A stretch of 64,000 nt of DNA from Streptomyces sp. 840.1 (GTDB lineage Bacteria > Actinomycetota > Actinomycetes > Streptomycetales > Streptomycetaceae), in NCBI RefSeq assembly GCF_003751445.1, contig NZ_RJUU01000003.1, forward strand, positions 682,001 to 746,000, written 5' to 3'. The position numbers and the translations under genes were made by a program. Positions 6,665 through 15,382 of the stretch are shown here, one piece after another (the first letter of the stretch is position 1; the number at the start of each line of letters is the position of its first letter). Under the pieces are notes generated by a model. That model did not search any database. It was given only the letters and a program-made list of their open reading frames with translations, and was not told the DNA's origin.

Positions 6665-8863
6665 TCAGGGGTGGACGAGGACCTGGGAGAGCGCCACCCG
6701 GCCCGTGCCGGAGGACACGATCCGTACCGTGCGGGTCCGGCTGTCCAGGTTCACCAGCGTGGGGCGGAGCGCCTTCCCGCTGACGTGCACCGTTCCGTCG
6801 TCGGTGACGACGTCGAAGTCGGCCGTCGTGCTGGAGGCGTTGTTCCAGATCTCGACCTGCCGGATGTGCCGGACGGCGCCGAGGTCCGCCTGCCACCAGG
6901 CACCCGCCTCGGAGAGCGTGCGGGTGTCCGTGTTGGTGTCGGCGTCCAGGGCGAGCGCCGCCGTCGCCGTTCCGTCCGTCGATGACTGGGTGGCCGTGCC
7001 GGTGCGGGCCAGGTCGGCGCGGAGCTGCTCGACCGGGCCGCCCCGGGCGCCCGCCCGCGCGGCGACGGCGAGCGCCTCGGCGGGCAGCCGGTCGAGGCCC
7101 GTCAGGTTGTCCGTCATGACGGAGCCGGCACCGCCGAGAGCGGGGGCCGCGGTGTCGGTCCAGTTGCCGCGCGCGGTGTTCCGGATTCCGTAGTCCGCCC
7201 AGTTCGAGACCCACTTGTAGCCGATGCGGGTGATGACGTTGCGCTCGACAGTGATGTGCGAGGACTGCTCGTCGAGGTAGATGCCGTTGCCGTCGCGTTC
7301 GGTGTTGCCGTACGCGGAGCGGTTGATGTAGTTGCCGCTGAGGACCGTGCCGGGCTGCGCGCCCTGGGTGTAGATCGCACCGCCGTCGTGCTGCTGCTGT
7401 GCGACCTCCATGACGTCGGTGATGCGGTTGGCCGTCACCTTGTTGTCCCGCAGTACGGACTTCTGGGCCTCGGGCTGGTTCCAGCCCCAGCCGACCGAGA
7501 CCGCTGAGTACGGGAGGTGGTCCAGGCTGTTGTGGTCGATGCTCAGACCGGCCTCGTACCCGGCCCAGATGCCCACCGAGTCGGTGTACTCGACGCCGGA
7601 GCGGCTGATGGTGTTGTACGCGACGGTGTTGCGCTCCCCCGCCAGGGACTGCTGGGGCATCGGTTCGGTGTCGCCGACGTACACGGCGCCCGAGGACAGG
7701 TCGGTGAAGGACGACCGGGTCAGCGCGCTGTCCTTGGTGCCGGCCTCCAGGATCGCGCCGGCCCCGCCGAGGTGGCTGAACCGGCCGCTGTCGATGCGCA
7801 CCTGCCGTCCGCCGCGGACGGTGACCGCGGCGGACGGCTTGGTGTAGTAGCGGCCCGCGTGGTCGACGGGGCCGGTGGCGCCGGTCAGGGTGAGACCGGC
7901 CTGCATTCCCGCGTAACCCTCGTCGGTGCCGGGCTGGTGGTACGCCGCGTACGCGAAGCCGATCCCGCTGACGGTGACGTCGTGGGCGCCGTCGATGACG
8001 AGCAGCTGTTCGGTGTGCGGGGTGACGGTCCGCGCGCGGCGCATGTCCTCGCCCTTGCGCGGCAGGTAGGTGACGGTGCGCCCCTTCGAGTCCCAGGTGA
8101 ACTCGCCCGGCTGATCCAGGAGTTCGGGAGCGTTCTCGAAGAAGGCGACGCCGCTGTAGCGGGTGGAGTCGACGGCGGTGGAGTCCCAGGCGGGTCCGGT
8201 GCGGTCGGTGCCGCTCGCCGAGTTGGTCCAGCAGGGCTGGACGAAGGTCATGGTGTCGCCGCTCACGCCGGCGATCCGGCAGTGGTAGTTGCGCCAGCGG
8301 ACCCGGATCACGGCTTCGGCGTCGGTGGGGCGCTGCCAGTGGTCGATGCCGGTCGCGGTGGCGCCGGTCATTCCGGTGGCGGTGGCGTCGCAGGTGCTCG
8401 CCGGGCAGGCCTCGCCCCGGGCGCGGGTGGCGCGCCTGCCGTCGACGAAGAGCTGGCGCGGGGTGGTCCCGGCGGGGACGCGGGCGCTCCAGGTGCCGTC
8501 GGCGTCGCGGTGCCAGCCGGTGATGTCCTGCCCGCCGGAGAGGACGGGGTGGGCGCCGGGCGCTGCGGACCAGGTGGTGCCGGAGTCGTCCGGGCCGAGC
8601 TCCAGGGGCGCGTCGAGCCGGTAGGTGCCGTCCTTGAGGAGTACCCGGACGTCGCGCCCGTTCTCGGTGCGGGCCAGGTCGCGGGCGCCCTGCGGGGTGC
8701 AGGGGCGGACGGCGGTGCAGGAGGCGCCCCGGCCGTCGGGGGCCGCGTACAGGGTGCGGGTGCCGGGTGCCGCCTGGGCGGCCGGGGCGGCGAGGAGTGC
8801 TGCCAGGAAGACCGCGGTGGCCGTGGCGGCGGTTCCTCGCAGGGCGTTCGACGGGCGGTTCAC
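6665..8863 (-). CDS. Secreted right-handed beta-helix protein with C-terminal F5/8-type domain
   Basis: This 732-residue exported protein starts with a Sec signal peptide (hydrophobic AVFLAALLAAPAAQAA). Residues from about 35 to 570 form a parallel beta-helix with repeated turns such as VTVSGIGFAYAAYHQ and GSGAVYVGD-like steps. This fold is used by polysaccharide lyases and several glycoside hydrolase families, of which GH141-like proteins are a possible match. The last 140 residues look like a discoidin/F5-8C carbohydrate-binding domain (TQSSTDGTATAALALDADTN, then WWQADLGAVRHIRQVEIWNN). The GTG start overlaps the stop of the M1 peptidase gene (GTGA), so translation is coupled. It is the last gene of the ABC importer operon. 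Confidence 0.82.
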   Translation of the reverse strand: MNRPSNALRGTAATATAVFLAALLAAPAAQAAPGTRTLYAAPDGRGASCTAVRPCTPQGARDLARTENGRDVRVLLKDGTYRLDAPLELGPDDSGTTWSAAPGAHPVLSGGQDITGWHRDADGTWSARVPAGTTPRQLFVDGRRATRARGEACPASTCDATATGMTGATATGIDHWQRPTDAEAVIRVRWRNYHCRIAGVSGDTMTFVQPCWTNSASGTDRTGPAWDSTAVDSTRYSGVAFFENAPELLDQPGEFTWDSKGRTVTYLPRKGEDMRRARTVTPHTEQLLVIDGAHDVTVSGIGFAYAAYHQPGTDEGYAGMQAGLTLTGATGPVDHAGRYYTKPSAAVTVRGGRQVRIDSGRFSHLGGAGAILEAGTKDSALTRSSFTDLSSGAVYVGDTEPMPQQSLAGERNTVAYNTISRSGVEYTDSVGIWAGYEAGLSIDHNSLDHLPYSAVSVGWGWNQPEAQKSVLRDNKVTANRITDVMEVAQQQHDGGAIYTQGAQPGTVLSGNYINRSAYGNTERDGNGIYLDEQSSHITVERNVITRIGYKWVSNWADYGIRNTARGNWTDTAAPALGGAGSVMTDNLTGLDRLPAEALAVAARAGARGGPVEQLRADLARTGTATQSSTDGTATAALALDADTNTDTRTLSEAGAWWQADLGAVRHIRQVEIWNNASSTTADFDVVTDDGTVHVSGKALRPTLVNLDSRTRTVRIVSSGTGRVALSQVLVHP

Positions 8864-10326
8864 GCGGTGGCCTTCCAGTCGGGGTGGCCGGGCATGGGCG
8901 GGTTGACGGCACCGAAGAGCCAGTCGCGCAGGAACGGGTCCAGCGACCGGTCGCCGGTGACGTCGGCGGTGTGCCGGATGAACTGTTCGGTGGTGTAGGT
9001 GGAGTCCTTGAAACGCTTGACCCACTCGCGCATGACCGTGTCGAACTTCCGTTGCCCGGCCCGCAGGCTCAGGGCGTACAGGACGAGTGCGCCGCCGTCG
9101 TAGATGTTGGTGCCGCCGAGTGCCTTGGGGAGTCCGGGCGGGCCGTCGGCCGCGCGGACGGCGTCGAGCTTCTCGTACGTCGCCCTCATCTTGTCCTCGA
9201 AGACGGACCAGCCGCGCTCCTCGCCGTACAGGCCGGCGTAGTAGACGGCGGGGCCCTCGTTGAGCCAGGCCTGCTGCCAGTCGTTCGGGGTGACGGAGTC
9301 GCCGAACCACTGGTGGACGAGCTCGTGGACCATGGTGGTCTCGTAGCCCGGCTGTCCGGCGGCGTTGGGTTTGAACCAGTTGGTGGAGAACAGCGACAGG
9401 GTCTGGTTCTCCAGTGCGTCGGTGTAGCCGTCGTAGATGTGGAGGCCGTAGACGGAGAAGGGGTAGCGGCCGAACTTCGCCTCCAGCCAGGCGAGATGGT
9501 CGGGGGTACGGGCCACGATCGGGCCGTACTTCTCCTCCTGTCCCTGGGGCACGATGTGCCGCAGCGGCAGGCCGCGGTGACTGGTGCCGTACAGGTAGGT
9601 GCCCTTGACGACGGCGATGCCGATGAGTTCGGTCGCCATCCGCTCGCGCAGCGCGAAGTGCCAGACGGCGGAGCCGTCGGCGCGGCGGGTGCGGTGGGTG
9701 AGTTCGCCGTTGGCGGTGGCGACGAAGCCCTTGGGCGCGCTGATGTGGAAGGTCCACGTCGCCTTGTCGGACGGGGTGTCGTTGCACGGCAGGAAGGTGT
9801 CGGCGCGGGAGGACTGGGCGGCCGAGGCGAACCCGCCGTCGGTGCCGAACTTCCAGCCGGTGAGACCGAGCCGTGGCGCCTTGCCGTTGCCCCGGTAGCG
9901 GACCTCGACGGTGAAGGCCTGTCCGTCGTGGAGCGGGCGGGCCGGGGTGATCGTGAACTCCTGGCCGCTCCGGCCGGCGGTGAGCTCCCAGGTCGCGGAC
10001 CGGCCGGAGACCGTGACCGCGTCGATGGTGTGGCCGTCGGTGTCGAGGTTGAACGCGGAGAGGTCCTGGGTGGCCCTGGCGTTGATCTTCACCGTGCCGG
10101 AGAAGTCGTAGGTGACCGGGGTGAAGTGGAAGGCCAGATCGTAGTGGAGGACCTGGTAGCCGCCGTTGCCGAGCGTCGGGAAGAGCGGGTCCCCGACGCC
10201 GTTCGAGCCGGGCTGCGGGTCGAAGCGGTGCGGCCGGGCGGCGGCGGCCGGCGCGAGGGCCGGGACGGCTGCGGCCGCGACGGCAGCGGCGCCGCCGAGT
10301 CTGAGGGCTGTGCGTCGGGTCGTCAC
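8860..10326 (-). CDS. Secreted M1 family zinc metallopeptidase
   Basis: This 488-residue aminopeptidase-like enzyme has the zinc motif HELVH at 334-338 with the third ligand E357 in NEGPAVY, exactly the HEXXH-x18-E layout of M1 peptidases. Exopeptidase recognition (GxMEN) is replaced by DALENQTLSLF. A Tat signal is present (TTRRTALRLGG followed by an Ala-rich stretch), so it folds inside and is exported. The GTG start overlaps the stop of the solute-binding protein (GTGA) and its own stop overlaps the next start. A peptidase stitched between a sugar-binding lipoprotein and a beta-helix glycan enzyme suggests a glycoprotein or peptidoglycan-like substrate. Confidence 0.9.
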   Translation of the reverse strand: MTTRRTALRLGGAAAVAAAAVPALAPAAAARPHRFDPQPGSNGVGDPLFPTLGNGGYQVLHYDLAFHFTPVTYDFSGTVKINARATQDLSAFNLDTDGHTIDAVTVSGRSATWELTAGRSGQEFTITPARPLHDGQAFTVEVRYRGNGKAPRLGLTGWKFGTDGGFASAAQSSRADTFLPCNDTPSDKATWTFHISAPKGFVATANGELTHRTRRADGSAVWHFALRERMATELIGIAVVKGTYLYGTSHRGLPLRHIVPQGQEEKYGPIVARTPDHLAWLEAKFGRYPFSVYGLHIYDGYTDALENQTLSLFSTNWFKPNAAGQPGYETTMVHELVHQWFGDSVTPNDWQQAWLNEGPAVYYAGLYGEERGWSVFEDKMRATYEKLDAVRAADGPPGLPKALGGTNIYDGGALVLYALSLRAGQRKFDTVMREWVKRFKDSTYTTEQFIRHTADVTGDRSLDPFLRDWLFGAVNPPMPGHPDWKATA

Positions 10327-11996
10327 TTCTTCCCCTTCTGGGCGGCTTCCTCGAACTCGCCGCGGGCCTGCTCGGCGCCCTTGGCGAGGTAGTCCTTGAC
10401 CAGCCGGTCGTAGGCGGACATGGACTTGCGGCCGGAGATGATGTCCTTGAGCGCGTCCTGCTTCAGCGAGTAGAGGCTGCCGGAGCCCTTGGAGTCCCAG
10501 GTGGGCGAGGAGTACTGGAGCGTCGGGTCCTGCTCCATGATCGGGATCATCTTGGTGAACGCCTCGTGCACATGGCGCACGCCGTCCTGCGAGTCGGCGC
10601 TGAAGATGGCCGGGACGGCCGAGGAGATGAACTTCCAGGGCACGGTGACGTCCTGGGTGCCCTGCTTGGTGAGCGCCGGGTTGCCCTTCGCGTCGCGGGT
10701 GAAGTCCTTTCCCTCGACCCCGTAGTTGATGAGCGTGTACTCCTGGCTGCCGAAGGGGGACGCGGCGAAGTCGGCCAGGGCCAGGATCTGGCGCACCCGC
10801 TCCCCGGACGCGTTCTTCACATAGGTGTTCTCCAGCTTGACGTTGTCCATCCAGGCGACGGGCGAGGAGCCGAACGGTACGAAGGGCCTCGGGTCGTACT
10901 TCTTGTCGATGGCCTTCATCGCCGCGATGTAGCCGACCCCGGGCGCCAGGTAGGTGGGCATGCCGTCGTAGACGTAGGCGCCCTTGCCGTTCTTGAACAT
11001 GTCCGTGTACTGGGCCTTCTGCGCCCCGGACATCTGCAGGGTGCCCGGGTAGAAGCAGCCCGCCTGGTACAGCGACCGGGCGGTCTCCACCGCGTGACGG
11101 AACTCCGGGGTCTCCAGGTCGGTGGTGAACTTGCCGGTGGCGGCGTCCATCCGCCAGGCGTAGGGGGCACCGGCGGACATGGCGAGGACGTTCGTGACGC
11201 CCGCGATGATCGCGTACTGGTCCTTCTTGGGCCGGGTCAGCTCCTTGCACACCTCGACGAACCGGTCGAGGCCGGTGATCTGGTCGAGGCTGCTCACGCC
11301 GACTTCCTCGAACAGGTCGTGGCGGTAGAAACCCGCACCGCCGGTGCCGGTCCGTGCGATGGGAACGCCGTACAGCTTGCCGCCGAAGATCGCGCTCTGC
11401 CAGGCGCCCTTCGGTATCGCGGCCAGGTTGGGGTAGTCCTTGACCTTGTCCCCGGCGAGGTACGGGGTCAGGTCGGCGCACTTGGCGCGCAGGAAGGCCG
11501 CCTTGTTGTCGACGCCGCCGACCTCCGGGTACATGAAGAGGTCCGGCAGGCTGTCACTGGCGATCATGGTGGAGAACTTGGTGCCGTAGTCGTCAGCCGG
11601 TACGGCGGTGATGTCGACCTGGCCGCCGAGCAGCTCCTCGATCGCCTGCCAGGCGGCGTTCCTGCCGCGCGAGGGCGGCGGCGGCGAGAAGGTCTCCATC
11701 GTCGCTCGAATCGCCTTCGCACCCTTGAGCGGTGCACCCTTGGTGGCCCGCAGCGGCTTGGCGGGGTAGCTGAAGAAGCCCTGCGGGACACCGGCCGCGG
11801 TGCCGGCCAGGTCGGGCTTGAGACCGATGTTGCGGATCGCGGTGTCGGGGAGCAGCGAGGCGCTCTTGGCCTCGGCCTTGGCGGTCGTGCCGCCGTCGCC
11901 GCAGGCGGCGAGCAGCGGGGCGGCAGCCAGTCCCAGAGCGATGCCCGCACCCATGCGGAACAGCGCTCTGCGGTTGACGGGGGTAGAGCTCGGCAC
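10323..11996 (-). CDS. Sugar ABC transporter substrate-binding lipoprotein
   Basis: This 557-residue extracellular solute-binding protein of the large family-1 type (LipO-like) feeds the two permeases encoded upstream. The N-terminus combines a twin-arginine motif (NRRALFRMG) with a lipobox LLAAC, making C32 the lipidated residue. The mature part contains typical binding-protein stretches such as DSLPDLFMYPEV and GKLYGVPIARTGTGGAGFYR. The long length is characteristic of importers for oligosaccharides or unsaturated uronides. GTG at 11996 is chosen because AAGGAG lies seven bases upstream. No ATPase gene is nearby, so a shared MsiK-type ATPase probably powers the importer. Confidence 0.92.
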   Translation of the reverse strand: MPSSTPVNRRALFRMGAGIALGLAAAPLLAACGDGGTTAKAEAKSASLLPDTAIRNIGLKPDLAGTAAGVPQGFFSYPAKPLRATKGAPLKGAKAIRATMETFSPPPPSRGRNAAWQAIEELLGGQVDITAVPADDYGTKFSTMIASDSLPDLFMYPEVGGVDNKAAFLRAKCADLTPYLAGDKVKDYPNLAAIPKGAWQSAIFGGKLYGVPIARTGTGGAGFYRHDLFEEVGVSSLDQITGLDRFVEVCKELTRPKKDQYAIIAGVTNVLAMSAGAPYAWRMDAATGKFTTDLETPEFRHAVETARSLYQAGCFYPGTLQMSGAQKAQYTDMFKNGKGAYVYDGMPTYLAPGVGYIAAMKAIDKKYDPRPFVPFGSSPVAWMDNVKLENTYVKNASGERVRQILALADFAASPFGSQEYTLINYGVEGKDFTRDAKGNPALTKQGTQDVTVPWKFISSAVPAIFSADSQDGVRHVHEAFTKMIPIMEQDPTLQYSSPTWDSKGSGSLYSLKQDALKDIISGRKSMSAYDRLVKDYLAKGAEQARGEFEEAAQKGKK

Positions 11997-12099
11997 CTGA
12001 GTCTCCTTGGGAGAGGGAAGGGAAGGAGTGGGAGGACGGTGGTCGCGCTCAGAGGGTGCCGGGCCTCGTCCGCCCGGTCGGAGATCGCCCGGCGCCCTC

Positions 12100-13056
12100 T
12101 CAGCCCTTGACGGCGCCGGTGAGCACGCCCTTGGTGAAGTAGCGCTGGAGGAACGGGTAGACGCAGAGGATCGGTACGACGGCGATCACCAGGACCGCCA
12201 TCTGGACGGCCTGCTGCGGGGCGAGCACCTCGTCGGCCGAGGCCGAGTTGAGGCTCTGGCCCTGGAGGACGTAGGTCCGCAGCACCATCGGCAGCGGCCA
12301 TTTGTCGGAGTCGTTGAGGTACAGGAGCGAGTTGAAGAAGGCGTTCCAGTACGTCACCGCGTAGAAGAGGCTGATCACGGCGAGAACGGCCTTGGACAGT
12401 GGCAGGACGATGCGCACCAGGATGCGGAAGTCGCCCGCGCCGTCGACCTTCGCCGCGTCGTACAGCTCGTCCGGCAGGCTCATGAAGAAGGACCGCAGGA
12501 CGACCAGGTTGAAGGCGCTGACCAGGGTGGGCATGACGAGCGCCGCGTAAGTGTCGTACAGGCCGAGCCCCTTGACCAGCAGGAAGTTCGGGATGATGCC
12601 CGCGTTGAACAGCATGGTGAACAGGGCGATCATCAGGATGGGCCGGGAGCCGGTGACATCGCGGCGGGAGAGCCCGTAGGCCATGCCGACGGTGACGAGC
12701 AGGCTGGCGAGGGTCCCGAATACGGTGATGCCCACGGAGACGAGAAGCGCCCGGGTGACGACGCCGCCCGTGAAGATCGTGCGGTAGGCGTCGAGGCTGG
12801 GGTGGTCGGGCCACAGGACGAGGCCGGAGGCCTTGATGATGTCGGTCTGCGAGGCGAAGCTCGTGCCGATGACGCCGACCAGTGGATAGGCCACGGCGAG
12901 GACGACCACGACGACGGCGACGGCCTTGGCGGTCTGTCCCATCCGGGTCGGGCGTTCCATCCACGGCGGCCTGCCGTCGGTCCTGCTCTTCCGGGCCGGC
13001 CGGGGCGCGGGTGCGGTGGTCGCCGTAGTGGCGCGGGTCTTCTCAGCGGTCAGCAC
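12100..13056 (-). CDS. Carbohydrate ABC transporter permease, MalG type
   Basis: This 318-residue inner-membrane permease has six or so hydrophobic segments, beginning with AVAVVVVVLAVAYPLVGVIG. It carries the EAA loop (DELYDAAKVDGAGDFRILVRIVLPLSKAVLA) that docks the ATPase. The C-terminus YFTKGVLTGAVKG is typical of MalG-type subunits. A basic, proline-rich 40-residue N-tail precedes the first helix. It overlaps the upstream MalF-type gene by 14 bases and forms the channel with it. The solute-binding gene follows 103 bases later. Confidence 0.93.
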   Translation of the reverse strand: MLTAEKTRATTATTAPAPRPARKSRTDGRPPWMERPTRMGQTAKAVAVVVVVLAVAYPLVGVIGTSFASQTDIIKASGLVLWPDHPSLDAYRTIFTGGVVTRALLVSVGITVFGTLASLLVTVGMAYGLSRRDVTGSRPILMIALFTMLFNAGIIPNFLLVKGLGLYDTYAALVMPTLVSAFNLVVLRSFFMSLPDELYDAAKVDGAGDFRILVRIVLPLSKAVLAVISLFYAVTYWNAFFNSLLYLNDSDKWPLPMVLRTYVLQGQSLNSASADEVLAPQQAVQMAVLVIAVVPILCVYPFLQRYFTKGVLTGAVKG

Positions 13057-14056
13057 CGCGGTACACCCCTTCGTGGCCGAGCCGGTGGGCGAACTTGTTC
13101 GCGCCCAGCACGAGTACGGTGCCGATGACGGCCTTGACGATTCCGACGGCGGCGGCGACGCCCCAGTCGTTGTCCTTGATGCCGTGGTAGTAGACGTAGG
13201 TGTCGAGGACCTCGCCCGCGTCCGGGCCGACCGCGTCGCGCTGGAGCAGGATCTGCTCGAAGCCGACGGAGAGGATCTGCCCGAGGTTGAGGATCAGCAG
13301 CAGGATCAGTACGGGGGCGATGCCCGGCAGCGTCACGTGCCAGAGCCGGCGCCGGGGCCCCGCGCCGTCGATCGCGGCGGCCTCGTAGCTCTGCCGGTCG
13401 ATGTTGAGGAGCGCGGCGAGGATGATGATCGTGCCCCAGCCCGCGTCCTTCCAGGCCACCTGGAGGGTCAGCAGCCAGGGGAAGGCGTCGGGGTCGCTCA
13501 TCATGTCGTACCGGGGCAGCCCCAGACCGCCCAGTACGTCGGGCAGCAGCCCGGCGCCGCCCAGGATCTGCTGGAAGATCGAGACGATGATGACCCAGCC
13601 GATGAAGTGCGGCAGATAGACGACGCTCTGCACGAAGCGCCTGATGCGGTCGCTCGCGATGCTGTTGAGCAGCAGGGCGAGGGCGACCGGGATCGGGAAG
13701 AAGAACACCAGCTGGACGAGGGCGATCTCCAGGGTGTTGAACGTCGCGCTCCAGAAGGCGGGTTCACCGAACGCCGAGGAGAAGTTGGCGAAGCCGACCC
13801 AGACGCTGTGCATGTAGCCGAGGTAGGGCTGGTAGTCCTGGAACGCCACCACGTACCCGAGCAGCGGCACGTAGTGGAAGACGACGAAGTAGAGCAGGCC
13901 GGGCAGGGTGAGCAGCAGCATCACCCGGTCGCGCTTGATCCGCTGCCCGAGCGTCAGCCGGTGTGGCGCGGCAACGGTCCGGGCTTCGGGCGGGGCGGGT
14001 TCATCGGCCCGCTGCCGCCGTTTCTCCCGCGGCAGCGGGGGTGCTGTTTCAGCCAT
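13043..14056 (-). CDS. Carbohydrate ABC transporter permease, MalF/LplB type
   Basis: This 337-residue permease has several membrane helices, starting with VMLLLTLPGLLYFVVFHYVP. The EAA motif is YEAAAIDGAGPRRRLWHVTL, near residue 220. LplB-type permeases pair with long lipoproteins like the one encoded downstream. The ATG at 14056 is preferred to an upstream TTG that would add 17 atypical residues, and a weak AGGAC lies just before it. It is the first gene of the leftward operon permease-permease-lipoprotein-peptidase-beta-helix. A LacI-type operator word lies 56 bases upstream. Confidence 0.92.
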   Translation of the reverse strand: MAETAPPLPREKRRQRADEPAPPEARTVAAPHRLTLGQRIKRDRVMLLLTLPGLLYFVVFHYVPLLGYVVAFQDYQPYLGYMHSVWVGFANFSSAFGEPAFWSATFNTLEIALVQLVFFFPIPVALALLLNSIASDRIRRFVQSVVYLPHFIGWVIIVSIFQQILGGAGLLPDVLGGLGLPRYDMMSDPDAFPWLLTLQVAWKDAGWGTIIILAALLNIDRQSYEAAAIDGAGPRRRLWHVTLPGIAPVLILLLILNLGQILSVGFEQILLQRDAVGPDAGEVLDTYVYYHGIKDNDWGVAAAVGIVKAVIGTVLVLGANKFAHRLGHEGVYRGADR

Positions 14057-14107
14057 GGTGCGTCCTGTTCGGCCGGGTGGCGCGTAGTGAGCCTTCTGCG
14101 GCCGCAA

Positions 14108-14125
14108 GTTAGTAAGCGGTTAACC
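14108..14125. promoter_or_regulatory. Putative LacI-family operator upstream of the importer operon
   Basis: The word GTAAGCGGTT (14112-14121) lies in the divergent promoter region between the importer operon and the dehydrogenase gene. It recurs exactly, on the other strand, at 16617-16626 ahead of the secreted M60 gene. An AAGCGGTT-type core with central CG is usual for LacI operators. Confidence 0.5.
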
Positions 14126-14311
14126 CAAGCGTCAAGGGATCCGAGCGAACGTCTTTGTTTCGCAGTGCTCTCCGGAGGAAATCCGGGCCAGAAAATCGCC
14201 TTATTACGTCTGAATACGGCCAGTTGTACGCGGAGGGAGCTTGACGGTCTGCCGTCGTGCTCCCTAGCGTGCCGGTCATTCCATAGAACGCGATTACTGT
14301 CCGGAGGCAGG

Positions 14312-15382
14312 GTGCGAACCACCGAAGAGGCACCGGCTCAATCCGGTACCGATGCCGCGACCCCGCCCCGAAGGCGGCCGCGCACGGTTCTGGTCATGAG
14401 CCCCGGACTGCTGGACGAGGTCTTCCCGCCTCCCGTCCGGGCCCGGCTGGAGGAGACGGCGGACCTCCTCGACCCGTCCGTGATCAGCGAGTTCGGCTCC
14501 CCCGCCGCCATCGCGGCGCTCGCCGGCGCCGAGGTGCTGCTGACCGGCTGGGGCTGTCCGCCCGTGGACGCCGCGCTGCTGGCGAGGGCGCCCGCGCTGC
14601 GGGCGGTGATCCACGCGGCCGGCACCGTGAAGACGTTCCTGTCCCCGGACGCCTTCGACCGCGGGATCACCGTCTCCTCGGCGGCCGCCGCCAACGCGGT
14701 GCCGGTGGCGGAGTTCACCCTGGCCGCGATCATCATGGGCGCGAAGCGGGTGTTCCCGCTGGCGGGGCTCTACCGGGAGCGCCGCACCCACCGCACCGGC
14801 GCCGACCTCGACCGGCAGCACTGGCTCGGCACGCACGGGCTGACCGTCGGCGTGGTCGGCGCCTCCCGCATCGGCCGCCGCGTCATCGAGCTGCTGCGGG
14901 TCCTGGACGCGGAGGTGCTGCTGTACGACCCGTACGTGAGCGCCGCCGAGGCGGCGCTGCTCGGTGTCACCCCGGCCGATCTGGACACTCTCGTGGCGAC
15001 CAGCGACGTGGTGACCGTGCACGCCCCGGACACCCCGGAGACCCGGGGGATCATCGACGCCCGCCGGATCGGCCTGATGCGTCCCGGCACCCTCCTCGTC
15101 AACACGGCGCGCGGCCCGCTGGTGGACACCGAGGCGCTGACCGGGCACCTGGTCAGCGGGCGGCTCGACGCGGTCCTGGACGTGACCTCGCCCGAGCCGC
15201 TGCCGGCCGGCCACCCGCTGTGGGACCTGCCCAACGTCTTCCTGACCCCGCACCTCGCGGGGGCCCAGGGCAACGAGGTGGGCCGCCTCGGCGCACTCGC
15301 CGTCGACGAACTGGCCCGGTACGCGCGCGGCGAGCCCTTCGGCCACCCGGTGCACCGGACCGACCTGGGGAGAATCGCATGA
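14312..15382 (+). CDS. D-isomer-specific 2-hydroxyacid dehydrogenase
   Basis: This 356-residue NAD(P)-dependent oxidoreductase interconverts 2-oxoacids and D-2-hydroxyacids. The nucleotide fold begins GLTVGVVGASRIGRRVIELL. The catalytic set is visible: Arg in NTARGPLVDTEAL, Glu in TSPEPLPAGHPLW and His in LTPHLAGAQG. The GTG at 14312 follows GGAGG by four bases and fits the frame. It is divergent from the sugar importer and co-directional with the LacI gene (ATGA overlap). It probably processes an acidic sugar breakdown product such as a 2-keto acid from uronate catabolism, which is inferred from context. Confidence 0.9.
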   Translation: MRTTEEAPAQSGTDAATPPRRRPRTVLVMSPGLLDEVFPPPVRARLEETADLLDPSVISEFGSPAAIAALAGAEVLLTGWGCPPVDAALLARAPALRAVIHAAGTVKTFLSPDAFDRGITVSSAAAANAVPVAEFTLAAIIMGAKRVFPLAGLYRERRTHRTGADLDRQHWLGTHGLTVGVVGASRIGRRVIELLRVLDAEVLLYDPYVSAAEAALLGVTPADLDTLVATSDVVTVHAPDTPETRGIIDARRIGLMRPGTLLVNTARGPLVDTEALTGHLVSGRLDAVLDVTSPEPLPAGHPLWDLPNVFLTPHLAGAQGNEVGRLGALAVDELARYARGEPFGHPVHRTDLGRIA

